From contig JAGMFA010000051.1 of assembly GCA_023127875.1 (NCBI GenBank), positions 1 through 12,976 on the forward strand: a DNA stretch of 12,976 bases, given 5' to 3'. Both the position numbers and the translations under genes were made by a program. The stretch comes from Candidatus Zixiibacteriota bacterium (lineage in GTDB: Bacteria > Zixibacteria > MSB-5A5 > SM1-73). The first letter of the stretch is position 1; the number at the start of each line of letters is the position of its first letter. The notes under the pieces were generated by a model. The model had not been told where the DNA came from and ran no database searches. It saw nothing but the letters and a program-made list of their open reading frames with translations. Positions 5,947 to 12,976 of the stretch are shown here, in pieces.

Positions 5947-8900
5947 TTAAGATTTTTGTGCAACTTCCTGCGGTAGTGATCTTTGGATGTATTCTTCTAA
6001 TCGTTTAAACTCAGTTTTCAGGTTACCGATCATCTCTTTTGCCCCGGCTAAGTCACCTGTCCGTCCCAAAAGTTCCAGCTTAAGGGCGAGGTCGGCAATG
6101 CGCTTGGCACTCAGATTACCTGCGGCACCTTTGAGACTGTGAGCTTCCCTTTCTACTACCTTGGTTTCTCCTTTATTTATCGCTTCATCCAGAGTGTGCA
6201 ATTGTTTCGGTGCATAGTCCAAAAACTCCTCAAGCATTTCTTTGAAAAAATCTTTGTTGTTGTCGAATCGTGAAAGGGCCGTCTCAAGATCAATGGGATC
6301 ATTTTTGAACTTATCATCTTTCTCAGACTTATCCTGTCCAGTGATTCCCTTCCTGGGATCATAAGATTTTGTCCATTTTTCTATGGCATCGAACAGCTCT
6401 TGCGGTTCTATTGGTTTGGAGATGTAATCATCCATGCCAGAGTTGAGGCATCTTTCCCGATCTCCTTTCATGGCGTGGGCGGTCATGGCGACAATAGGCG
6501 TATGCTTTTTTTCGTCTTTCCTTTCCCGAATAGCTTTGGTGGCCTCAAAGCCGTCCATTTTGGGCATCTGAACGTCCATAAGGATAAGATTGTAAGTGGT
6601 ACGATCAAGGGCTTCTATTACCATTCGTCCATTTTCGACTGCATCCACCGAGAAACCCGCTTTCTTAAGTAGGGCCACCGCCAATTTTTGGTTCATAGGA
6701 TTGTCCTCCGCCAAAAGTATGCGAATCCTCCGACGTTTTTGCTCCGCTATGGTATGACGGGTAACTATTCTGCCCGACTTTCGTTCAACTGCTGTCTTTT
6801 GTCGGCTCAAGACGGTGATGATGGTATCAAATAATTGCGACTGTTTGATCGGTTTGGTCAGGTATCCGGCACAACCCAAAGCCTCCAGCCGGGCGGCATC
6901 TCCACGCTCTCCGATAGAGGTAAGGATAACCACCAGCACTTGTTTGATTTCAGGATCATCCTTGATGGTACGCAAAGTCTCCTCTCCATCCATCTCCGGC
7001 ATCTGCATATCCAGCAATACCAAATCGAAAAGCTTCTCTTTACGGGCTGCTTTCTTCAATGCCTGAAGTGCAGTAGAGCCGCTTTCCACAGCCTCAGCAG
7101 AGCAGCCGAAGGACTCCAACATTTTGACCAGAATGGTTCGATTGGTTGTGTTATCGTCTACTACCAGCATCCGCATGCCGCGTATATCAGGAGGAAACGA
7201 TGGGGAGACATCTTTGAACTCTTTTTGCTTTTCGAAAGTAACGGTAAACCAGAAACGACTCCCCTTGCCCGGCTGGCTTTCCACACCGATTTGACCACCC
7301 AAAAGCTCCACCAATCGTTTGGAGATAGATAAACCCAATCCGGTGCCTCCATATCTGCGGGTGGTGGTCCCGTCAACCTGGGTAAAGCTTTCGAAAATTC
7401 TGGTTTGCGTATCTTTAGGGATACCTACTCCGGTATCTGTGATGGAAAAAAGAAGTGTTGCGGAATCTTCGGTTTCTTTCTCAAGCTCTATCCCTATTAC
7501 CACCTCTCCTTTTTCTGTGAATTTAATGGCATTTCCTCCCAGATTCACCAGCATCTGCCGCAATCTGCCAGGATCGCCCCGCAGAAACGAGGGGACCCCA
7601 TGATGAATCAAACAAGCTAATTCCAGTCCCTTGACCGAAGCTCGAGGAGCTAAAGTATCAGCCACGCTCTCCACTGTGGCACGCAGATCAAAGTCGATGC
7701 TCTCGAGTTCAATCCGACCTGCCTCTATCTTGGAAAGATCTAAGACATCATCTATGAGGCCCAATAGTGCATAGCTACTTTCTTTGACCATACTCAGGTA
7801 TTCTCGTTGTTCGTCGTTTAAGTCAGTTTCTAAGGCTATGCCGGTCATACCGATGATGGCGTTCATGGGAGTGCGGATCTCATGGCTCATGTTCGCCAGA
7901 AATTCGCTTTTGAGCCGGTTAGCCTCTTCGGCTTCCTGCTTCGCTTCTTTGAGCTTCTCCTCCCCCCGCTTGCGCTCAGTGATGTCAGTGTGACTCGCCA
8001 TCTGTGCAATGACTTTCCCTTCGTGATCCACTACTCTTGATGCGGACACCGCCATCGGAAAGAGTTCACCATCTTTTCTTTTGCCAATCAACTCTCCTTT
8101 CCAACCGCCCTCAACGGCTGCCTTAATTGCCTCTTTCAACTTCGGTATCTGATCCTCAGCGTAGATAAAGGCGATCTCTTTCCCTATTAAGTCTTCTCTT
8201 GAATAGCCGAACATTCTAACAAATGTTTCATTTACATAGGTAATTTTGCCCTCGAGATCACCCATAGCTATGCCATCAACCGAACTGTCAACGGAATGCG
8301 AAAATAATTTCAGCTTCTCCTCCGCCCGCTTGCGCTCGGTGATTTTTCCCAATCGCTCGGCAATAGCGTTGATTAGGTTTCTCTCCTCTTTAAGGAAAGG
8401 CCCCTCGTCGCTTTCTGGTTTTTGTTCCAGGTAACAGAGCTCCACCACACCAGTTTTCTTTCCGGATATTTTAATGTCAGCCGATTGTTTCCATTTTGTC
8501 GCCTTGTAATTCGAAGTTTCAAACTCTTGGCCCTTAACTTTTATCTTGGCACAAGTAGTGTTAGGGTATTGCCAGGCAGGTGGCATCACATCGACTGTTT
8601 TCTGGAATATTTCCTCTAACGAAATATTGGGAATTTCAACAATTCTTGCAATTTCATATAAACAGTTCAACTCTTTCACACGCTTATTAAGATCACGTAG
8701 AAGTCTGTCTTTTTCCTCCTCCGCCCGCTTGCGCTCGGCAATCTCTTTATTGAGATAGATTATCGATGTGGTTGTTCTCTTTAAATCATCAGTCATCTTG
8801 TTAAAAGAAATAGCCAGTATTCCAATTTCGTCGTTGCTTTTTACGGGAACTCTATAGTTGAGGTCTCCTCTGGCAATCTTTTCCGTGCCTTTAACCAACA

Positions 8901-9459
8901 AAGTAATTGGATCACTTAAGACAAGTTTGCCTAATAAAGAGATGACTAAGGATGCTAAAATGATGGTAGCAATTACAAATACTGCTATAGTTTTCTTTAC
9001 ATCTTTTACCTTCTGATTGAGCCCTGAAAGGGAAATTGCCAAATATATTTTTCCAATTTTTTCTTCTACTTCCATCGGGACACCTAAAATCATCTCGTCC
9101 CCTTCTTCCGTGGTTTTCTTGGTAAAAACGGGAGATATGAATTCCCTGATAAGCTTTCCATCCTTTATGCCTCCCTCATAAAGAACAGTTCCATCCATAT
9201 CCTCAATTCTACAAAAAACGACATCTTTCTGAGTCAATACTCCTTTTACTAATCTGGAAATTGCCTCTCGATCTCTGATTAGGATGGGATATTCGCAGCT
9301 GGTAGCTAAACTATTAATAAGGACAGTCGCTCGCTCATCCAATTCAGTATTCAAGGCACGAGTTTCATGCCGGATAAAATAGTAACCCAGGATTAGACCC
9401 AAGAAAAGGATCACGCCCACAGAGAGTAGATTGACTTTTTTATCAATCCCAAATCTCAT
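5947..9459 (-). CDS. Multi-sensor hybrid histidine kinase (CHASE-like, HAMP, GAF-like, PAS, HisKA, HATPase, REC, REC, Hpt)
   Basis: A 1170-residue inner-membrane kinase holding an entire phosphorelay. TM1 is about 10-29 and TM2 about 157-180. The roughly 127-residue periplasmic domain between them (LINSLATSCEYPILIRDRE, RIEDMDGTVLYEGG) resembles CHASE8-type sensors. HAMP (about 178-232) follows, then a coiled coil with AERKRAEEE, a GAF-like domain (about 262-375), PAS (about 383-497), HisKA with MSHEIRTP (His526), HATPase with N643, DTGVGI (675-680) and GGTGLGL (704-710), REC1 (about 763-885; D817, K869), REC2 (about 912-1028; D962, K1015) and Hpt (about 1055-1165; AHSLKG, His1107). All catalytic residues are present. 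Its ATG overlaps the stop of the substrate-binding protein gene by 4 nt (ATGA), implying coupled translation and a shared signal. The HisKA to Hpt order follows the BarA/TorS kind of logic. A damaged copy of its Hpt end lies at 2543-2734. Final phosphate acceptors are probably the regulators further downstream. Confidence 0.95.
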   Translation of the reverse strand: MRFGIDKKVNLLSVGVILFLGLILGYYFIRHETRALNTELDERATVLINSLATSCEYPILIRDREAISRLVKGVLTQKDVVFCRIEDMDGTVLYEGGIKDGKLIREFISPVFTKKTTEEGDEMILGVPMEVEEKIGKIYLAISLSGLNQKVKDVKKTIAVFVIATIILASLVISLLGKLVLSDPITLLVKGTEKIARGDLNYRVPVKSNDEIGILAISFNKMTDDLKRTTTSIIYLNKEIAERKRAEEEKDRLLRDLNKRVKELNCLYEIARIVEIPNISLEEIFQKTVDVMPPAWQYPNTTCAKIKVKGQEFETSNYKATKWKQSADIKISGKKTGVVELCYLEQKPESDEGPFLKEERNLINAIAERLGKITERKRAEEKLKLFSHSVDSSVDGIAMGDLEGKITYVNETFVRMFGYSREDLIGKEIAFIYAEDQIPKLKEAIKAAVEGGWKGELIGKRKDGELFPMAVSASRVVDHEGKVIAQMASHTDITERKRGEEKLKEAKQEAEEANRLKSEFLANMSHEIRTPMNAIIGMTGIALETDLNDEQREYLSMVKESSYALLGLIDDVLDLSKIEAGRIELESIDFDLRATVESVADTLAPRASVKGLELACLIHHGVPSFLRGDPGRLRQMLVNLGGNAIKFTEKGEVVIGIELEKETEDSATLLFSITDTGVGIPKDTQTRIFESFTQVDGTTTRRYGGTGLGLSISKRLVELLGGQIGVESQPGKGSRFWFTVTFEKQKEFKDVSPSFPPDIRGMRMLVVDDNTTNRTILVKMLESFGCSAEAVESGSTALQALKKAARKEKLFDLVLLDMQMPEMDGEETLRTIKDDPEIKQVLVVILTSIGERGDAARLEALGCAGYLTKPIKQSQLFDTIITVLSRQKTAVERKSGRIVTRHTIAEQKRRRIRILLAEDNPMNQKLAVALLKKAGFSVDAVENGRMVIEALDRTTYNLILMDVQMPKMDGFEATKAIRERKDEKKHTPIVAMTAHAMKGDRERCLNSGMDDYISKPIEPQELFDAIEKWTKSYDPRKGITGQDKSEKDDKFKNDPIDLETALSRFDNNKDFFKEMLEEFLDYAPKQLHTLDEAINKGETKVVEREAHSLKGAAGNLSAKRIADLALKLELLGRTGDLAGAKEMIGNLKTEFKRLEEYIQRSLPQEVAQKS

Positions 9460-10376
9460 TCGCCGAAAACCTCACTTGCCTCTTTTATTATTTGAGAAGG
9501 AATTTTTATTTCCAACCTTTCAGCAGTGATCAGATTCAAAGAAAGATTTATCTTTTTCGGGTTCGAGGGTTTTATGTTAGCTGGCTTTTCTCCATTTAGT
9601 ATCTTCAAAGTGATTTTCGCTGCCCGTTGGCCTAAATCATTGTAATCGCAGTCAAAAGAAAATAGTGCTCCGGCTTTAGTGTAGTGTGAAGAAAGCCCAA
9701 CAACGGGAAATCCTTTCCTGAGACTTTCAAGTAAAAGATATTCTACCGACTTAAGGAAATATATTTTAGAATCGGGAATCATCAGGAAACAGTCTATCTT
9801 ATGGGAAATATCTTTTAGTGCATCAGGAAATTCCTCTTCTGAATCGATCTTCCTTCTAACAATTTCGAAACCTATTGAGCTACATAGTAGTGATATTTCC
9901 TCATATGCTGGTGTTGATCCAGGCGAATATATCAATCCAATTTTTTTTGTATGAGGAAGTATCCTTTTGATTCCCTGTAATTTTATCTTTGCAGGAATTT
10001 CCATCGATACCCCGGTAATATTTAACGCTGTAATTTTCTGAGGATCGAAAACCATACAAAATACCACCGAAATATCCTTTATCTTTTCTTTTGCCAATTT
10101 TGATGCCTTTGTGCCCAGAGTAAGAACTATATCCGGTCTTTCTTTATTTATTCGAGAATAAACTTCAACTGGCTCCTCTTGCTTTAAGTCATACTCAGAA
10201 GCCCACAAAGATACCCCCTTCTCATCAAAGAATTCCTTGAATCCATTCCACGCTTGTTGGTAAGCTTCAATGTCAGATGGGAAAACAACTGAAACTACTA
10301 CTCGCCCGGCTGCATGACACCAGACAGTAGGAAATATAAGGCAAAGAATAAAAAGTAAAAATTTTGTCCTTGGCAT
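9456..10376 (-). CDS. Periplasmic ABC-type substrate-binding protein (PF04392-like)
   Basis: A 306-residue exported protein. Residues 1-23 form a signal peptide (KFLLFILCLIFPTVWCHAA) probably cut by signal peptidase I near Ala23; Cys20 is not a convincing lipobox because Trp precedes it. The mature part has features of the ABC_sub_bind (YtrF/TrpX-like) family: PSDIEAYQQAWNGFKEFF, the Rossmann-like PDIVLTLGTKASKLAKEKI and DISVVFCMVFDP, NITGVSMEI, the second lobe KKIGLIYSPGSTPAYEEI, then FPVVGLSSHYTKAGALFSF. Family ligands are varied (amino acids, nucleosides); none can be assigned here. No permease or ATPase gene is in the window, although these proteins normally feed a transporter. The gene ends in a 4-nt overlap with the hybrid kinase, so it may serve as the kinase's periplasmic ligand receptor. 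The start has AAGGA close before the ATG. It lies 131 nt after the TonB-dependent receptor. Confidence 0.9.
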   Translation of the reverse strand: MPRTKFLLFILCLIFPTVWCHAAGRVVVSVVFPSDIEAYQQAWNGFKEFFDEKGVSLWASEYDLKQEEPVEVYSRINKERPDIVLTLGTKASKLAKEKIKDISVVFCMVFDPQKITALNITGVSMEIPAKIKLQGIKRILPHTKKIGLIYSPGSTPAYEEISLLCSSIGFEIVRRKIDSEEEFPDALKDISHKIDCFLMIPDSKIYFLKSVEYLLLESLRKGFPVVGLSSHYTKAGALFSFDCDYNDLGQRAAKITLKILNGEKPANIKPSNPKKINLSLNLITAERLEIKIPSQIIKEASEVFGE

Positions 10377-10440
10377 TCTTCCTTCGATACTTAGAACTTA
10401 ATCTTGAGTTGAGCAGTTATCTTCCTACGAATTTCGTCAC

Positions 10441-10463
10441 TGTGGTAATTCGGTAATTCCACA
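10441..10463. other. Hairpin between receptor and substrate-binding protein genes
   Basis: TGTGG-T-AATT-CGGT-AATT-CCACA forms a 9-bp stem with one bulged T and a 4-nt loop, about 45-67 nt after the receptor stop codon and 65 nt before the next start. There is no T run on the minus strand. It could limit read-through, protect the receptor mRNA 3' end, or act as an operator. It also contains the direct repeat GGTAATTC twice. Confidence 0.45.
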
Positions 10464-10507
10464 TAAGAAGATGAATTTCCCCCCATAAAGCAAATTGCCA
10501 TTCCAAA

Positions 10508-12472
10508 TTATAAAGATACCTCCATACCAAAGTATATGGTCCTACCTTGATTGACAGGAATCGAGTTACCGATAATTAAGCCCCAATTTGGTAACCAGAT
10601 CTCTTCATCAAGAAGATTATCAACCTGTAATAACAGAGATAAGTCCTGGTTGAGATCCCAATCAAAGAATTTATTCACGTTAAATCGGCAACGAAGGTTC
10701 ATCATATTATATGCCTCGGGAGATGGGTTTACTTGTGTATCATACTTTTTATCCAGATCCCCCTGGTATATATTAAACAGACTTACTGTCACTCCCTTTT
10801 CAGATTTATAGCTTATGCCCGCTTTTGCTCCGAAATTTGCAATTGGGGTCACGTTTTCGTTTCCCTCTTTATCTTTATTGGTTTGATAGAGCATTGAAGC
10901 AATGAGCAAGAGGCTCCTGTTGAGGTAGTATTTCCCTTCGAACTCGACGCCTTGAAGATCGACTTTACCAATATTGTCATAGGTGGGAAGTGCATATTTA
11001 CCAGATCGATCCTGAAAGATGACTTTGGTCTGTTTACTAAAGAAATAATTCACGCCACCTTGGATTTGTTCTCCTTGATAATTTACCCCAATATCGATGG
11101 TATTTACCTTTTCAGACTTAAGATTCGGATTTCCTTTCATCGCAGGATGGTCTAATCCGATTTCATTTATACTCGGAGCTCGAAATGCTTGACTGTAAAG
11201 AGTTTTGACATTAATCCGGGAGACCGGATACCAGATGACACCTGCTCTGGGAACGATATCCAGGTCAATATTCTCAACCTTATTAGCCTGAAAACCACCG
11301 ATTAACTTCGTATTCTGTCGCAACCAATAATCCGCCTGTGTATAGAATCCAAAACTGGTTCGGTTGTCATCGTTTATAGGTATCTGCCCACTAGGAATCT
11401 TCATAAGCTCCTTGCCTTTGATATAGTTATACAATCCTCCAAAAACCATCCCAAGCTTTTCTGTCGGATTGATAAAGTTCGTACATTCAGCAATAAGTTG
11501 ATAGGAATCCCTTTCTATATCAGGCCATTCGTCAACTTTAAATGTTGAGCGTGTATAAGTAAGGTTGATGTCCATATTCCATTTCTCATTTACCTGCAGA
11601 CCATATCCCAAATCAGCAAAGCCTTTTTTCCAATAAGCATAACCAAAAGCAGGGAAAATTGGCATGTAATCCGGTAAGCAATAAAAGTTTTGCCATTGGT
11701 TATATGACGACATAAATCTTAAATTCTTGTAGTCTATTCCGAGATAGGCTCCCGACCCTTTGTTTGGGATATCCACTTTTTGGCTAACAAGAGTATTTGT
11801 GATAAAATCCGCATAATCATATGTAGTCTTCCAATCAGATTTCTTGTAGTATTTCCCCGCAGCTACAATGCTCAAATCACCAAGTCGGCACTTTGCTTCT
11901 CCCAGAGTCCCGGATGCACCTGCTTCTCCTGTTAATCCTGTTATGGCAATGCCATTCTTTTCTGCTTTCTCCGTGATAATATTGATCACTCCTGAAAAGG
12001 CATCTGAGCCGTATAAAACAGAGCCTGGTCCCCTAATGACCTCTATCTTTTCTATGATGTTGACGGGGAATGACTCATAGATTTCACTTTTAATTCCGCC
12101 CTCTAATACTTCGCGAACTGGACGCCCGTTGATCAACAGTAATACATGATTCCCAGAATGTTTGAACTGGTCTCCGCGAGCAGCAATAATAGTGCGATCA
12201 GTCATATACACAGTGCTAGCGATTAACCCGGGTACACGTTCCAGAATATCTTTTAATTTGGTTCCTCCAAATCTTTCCAATTCATCTTTAGTTACGACTG
12301 TTATGACGCCCGGCGCATCACTTAGTTTCTCTTCCGTTTTTGATGCTGTAACCACAGATATCTCCATAAAAAGGAGTTCTTCTTCTGTTCTTTCCTCCTG
12401 AGCCAGAGTATCAACACCAATTCCTACAACCAGCATTCCAAGAATTGCAAAAACCAACAGACTTTTCTTCAT
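10508..12472 (-). CDS. TonB-dependent outer-membrane receptor
   Basis: A 654-residue outer-membrane gated channel. The signal peptide is MKKSLLVFAILGMLVVGIGVDTLAQ (about 1-25). A short acidic stretch and the TonB-box-like MEISVVTASK (36-45) precede the plug domain (about 48-170), which has the hallmarks KLKDILERVPGL, VLLLINGRPV and EVIRGPGSVLYGSDAFSGVINIIT. The rest is a beta barrel rich in alternating aromatic residues, with the receptor signature RAPSINEIG, NPNLKSEK and VDNLLDEE. It ends IYFGMEVSL. Length is normal for a 22-strand receptor. Layout resembles the BtuB/colicin I receptor group, but the ligand cannot be told and no cobalamin riboswitch is seen upstream. I start at ATG 12472 because AAGGAGG precedes it and a signal peptide begins there. 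It heads the minus-strand run with the substrate-binding protein and hybrid kinase, suggesting uptake or sensing of one ligand. Confidence 0.93.
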   Translation of the reverse strand: MKKSLLVFAILGMLVVGIGVDTLAQEERTEEELLFMEISVVTASKTEEKLSDAPGVITVVTKDELERFGGTKLKDILERVPGLIASTVYMTDRTIIAARGDQFKHSGNHVLLLINGRPVREVLEGGIKSEIYESFPVNIIEKIEVIRGPGSVLYGSDAFSGVINIITEKAEKNGIAITGLTGEAGASGTLGEAKCRLGDLSIVAAGKYYKKSDWKTTYDYADFITNTLVSQKVDIPNKGSGAYLGIDYKNLRFMSSYNQWQNFYCLPDYMPIFPAFGYAYWKKGFADLGYGLQVNEKWNMDINLTYTRSTFKVDEWPDIERDSYQLIAECTNFINPTEKLGMVFGGLYNYIKGKELMKIPSGQIPINDDNRTSFGFYTQADYWLRQNTKLIGGFQANKVENIDLDIVPRAGVIWYPVSRINVKTLYSQAFRAPSINEIGLDHPAMKGNPNLKSEKVNTIDIGVNYQGEQIQGGVNYFFSKQTKVIFQDRSGKYALPTYDNIGKVDLQGVEFEGKYYLNRSLLLIASMLYQTNKDKEGNENVTPIANFGAKAGISYKSEKGVTVSLFNIYQGDLDKKYDTQVNPSPEAYNMMNLRCRFNVNKFFDWDLNQDLSLLLQVDNLLDEEIWLPNWGLIIGNSIPVNQGRTIYFGMEVSL

Positions 12473-12478
12473 TTTCGT

Positions 12479-12485
12479 CCTCCTT
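12479..12485 (-). promoter_or_regulatory. Ribosome binding site of the TonB-dependent receptor
   Basis: AAGGAGG on the minus strand, 6 nt before ATG 12472. It fixes this start over upstream in-frame ATG 12637, which would put 55 unlikely residues before the signal peptide. Confidence 0.8.
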
Positions 12486-12816
12486 TTTGTTTGACACCTG
12501 AAATTTGATGTCTTATGATTTCGTTCTTCATTTGAAACGTCCTCAATACCTTGCCCATACCCTGGGGCAATTCCGCTCTGCGGGATAAAGCAATCGCCGA
12601 TGTAGAACAACAAAGAAGAGATACATATGCGTCTCATGACACACTTCCTTTAGATTATGGATGACTACAGTTTCACTTTTGCATAGGTCCGGTTTGCCTG
12701 CTTGCGCTACGGCTCTGATGCTTTCAACCCTGAAATCCGTTGGCAGATTTCCACCAATTATTTATGAGTATTCTTTTGTGTTATCTTGATCTTCAGACAA
12801 AAAATTCCGCTTTTTG
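12486..12816. other. Non-coding leader upstream of the TonB-dependent receptor
   Basis: No gene is visible. On the minus strand the region offers several small stems: TTGCCC/GGGCAA with an 8-nt loop (12551-12570), CCGC/GCGG with a 3-nt loop (12573-12583), a GCC...GGC stem closed by a GC-GCAA-GC tetraloop (12696-12713), and GAAATC/GATTTC with an 8-nt loop (12732-12751). Together they could form a structured 5' leader if transcription starts upstream of about 12755. I find no known riboswitch core and no convincing sigma-70 or sigma-54 promoter. Confidence 0.35.
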
Positions 12817-12917
12817 AGAATGACTGCGGGGACGTTGAGTTTCTTTTTACAGAATGTCAGTAGGGACGTTAGATTCTCTTTGGAGAATATCTGTGGGGAC
12901 GTTACGTTCTCTTTATG
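12817..12917. repeat. Three 33-34-bp imperfect direct repeats with GGGACGTT
   Basis: Three head-to-tail copies start with AGAAT at 12817, 12851 and 12884. Each has GGGACGTT (12829-12836, 12863-12870, 12896-12903; spacing 34 and 33) followed by a pyrimidine tract TTCT-T-TTT. At the second junction the tract and the next AGAAT make a hairpin, ATTCTC-TTTG-GAGAAT (12873-12888); the first junction has a weaker version (TTCT/AGAA). There are no unrelated spacers, so it is not a CRISPR array. They lie about 345-445 nt upstream of the receptor start and could be regulator sites or a short repeat element. The last 59 bases of the window after the repeats show only a GAGGAG near 12961-12966. Confidence 0.7.
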
Positions 12918-12976
12918 TTCTCTAAATCGGCTGGGGATTCTGGGACTTTAGATATACTAAGAGGAGCAGGAAACAG

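Noticed and set aside
12473..12637. Upstream extension of the TonB receptor to ATG 12637 (55 more residues)
   Set aside because: The extension would precede a clear signal peptide, has no typical composition, and the AAGGAGG site belongs to ATG 12472.
12696..12713. Resemblance of GCCTGCTTGCGCTACGG to the ERKRAEE-coding repeat
   Set aside because: It needs one substitution and one insertion and has no kinase coding context, so it is most likely chance.
12486..12816. Cobalamin or cyclic-di-GMP riboswitch before the receptor
   Set aside because: No B12-box or GCCACTG-type core is visible. A GGCAAACC on the minus strand near 12691-12698 recalls the cyclic-di-GMP-I class, but the GAAA hairpin and GACGCAAAGCC that should follow are missing.
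12817..12917. Short CRISPR array
   Set aside because: The copies are imperfect and directly adjacent, with no unrelated spacers and no cas genes.
12961..12976. GAGGAG near the right edge as the ribosome binding site of a plus-strand gene
   Set aside because: The window ends 10 nt later with no start codon, so it cannot be supported.

Overview
The window looks like a chromosomal piece of an anaerobic Gram-negative bacterium, most likely of the Desulfobacterota (old delta-proteobacteria) or a neighbouring uncultured lineage. The grounds are an outer-membrane TonB-dependent receptor, a DUF1847 cysteine-rich protein typical of anaerobes, long multi-sensor hybrid kinases with ERKRAEE linkers, and a response regulator ending in a CxxC...CPEC module that I associate with this group. 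Base composition is moderate and Shine-Dalgarno sites are strong. The lineage call is an inference.

Layout. Positions 64-1592 (+) hold an aldo/keto-reductase-like protein whose four catalytic positions are all non-canonical, followed by a DUF1847 protein. A convergent intergenic region (1593-1884) carries a tandem pair of 25-nt perfect hairpins. From 1885 to 12472 every gene is on the minus strand. Read in the direction of transcription they are: a TonB-dependent receptor (12472-10508); a periplasmic ABC-type substrate-binding protein (10376-9456); a 1170-residue hybrid kinase overlapping it by ATGA (9459-5947); a 412-nt gap; a two-TM histidine kinase (5534-4464); a small Rcp1-type response regulator overlapping that kinase by 70 nt (4533-4075); a REC-HisKA-HATPase protein whose phospho-accepting His is a Tyr (4071-2857); a composite fossil made of a decayed REC start joined to a decayed copy of the big kinase's Hpt domain (2885-2543); and a REC protein with a cysteine-rich tail (2511-1885). 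Upstream of the receptor lie a roughly 500-nt non-coding leader with several small hairpins and three 33-34-bp direct repeats carrying GGGACGTT.

How the parts may work together. The receptor would bring a ligand across the outer membrane. The substrate-binding protein would capture it in the periplasm; no permease or ATPase gene accompanies it here, and its translational coupling to the hybrid kinase suggests a sensory role. The hybrid kinase contains a full internal phosphorelay (His526, Asp817/Asp962, His1107). The second cluster (kinase, single-domain regulator, His-less hybrid kinase, fossil, REC-Cys protein) would be the receiving or parallel branch. None of the intact signalling proteins carries a recognisable DNA-binding, GGDEF/EAL or other classical output domain, so the output is unknown. 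The fossil shows that this cluster has been rearranged by duplication of part of the big kinase. I see no tRNA, rRNA, CRISPR array or transposase gene.
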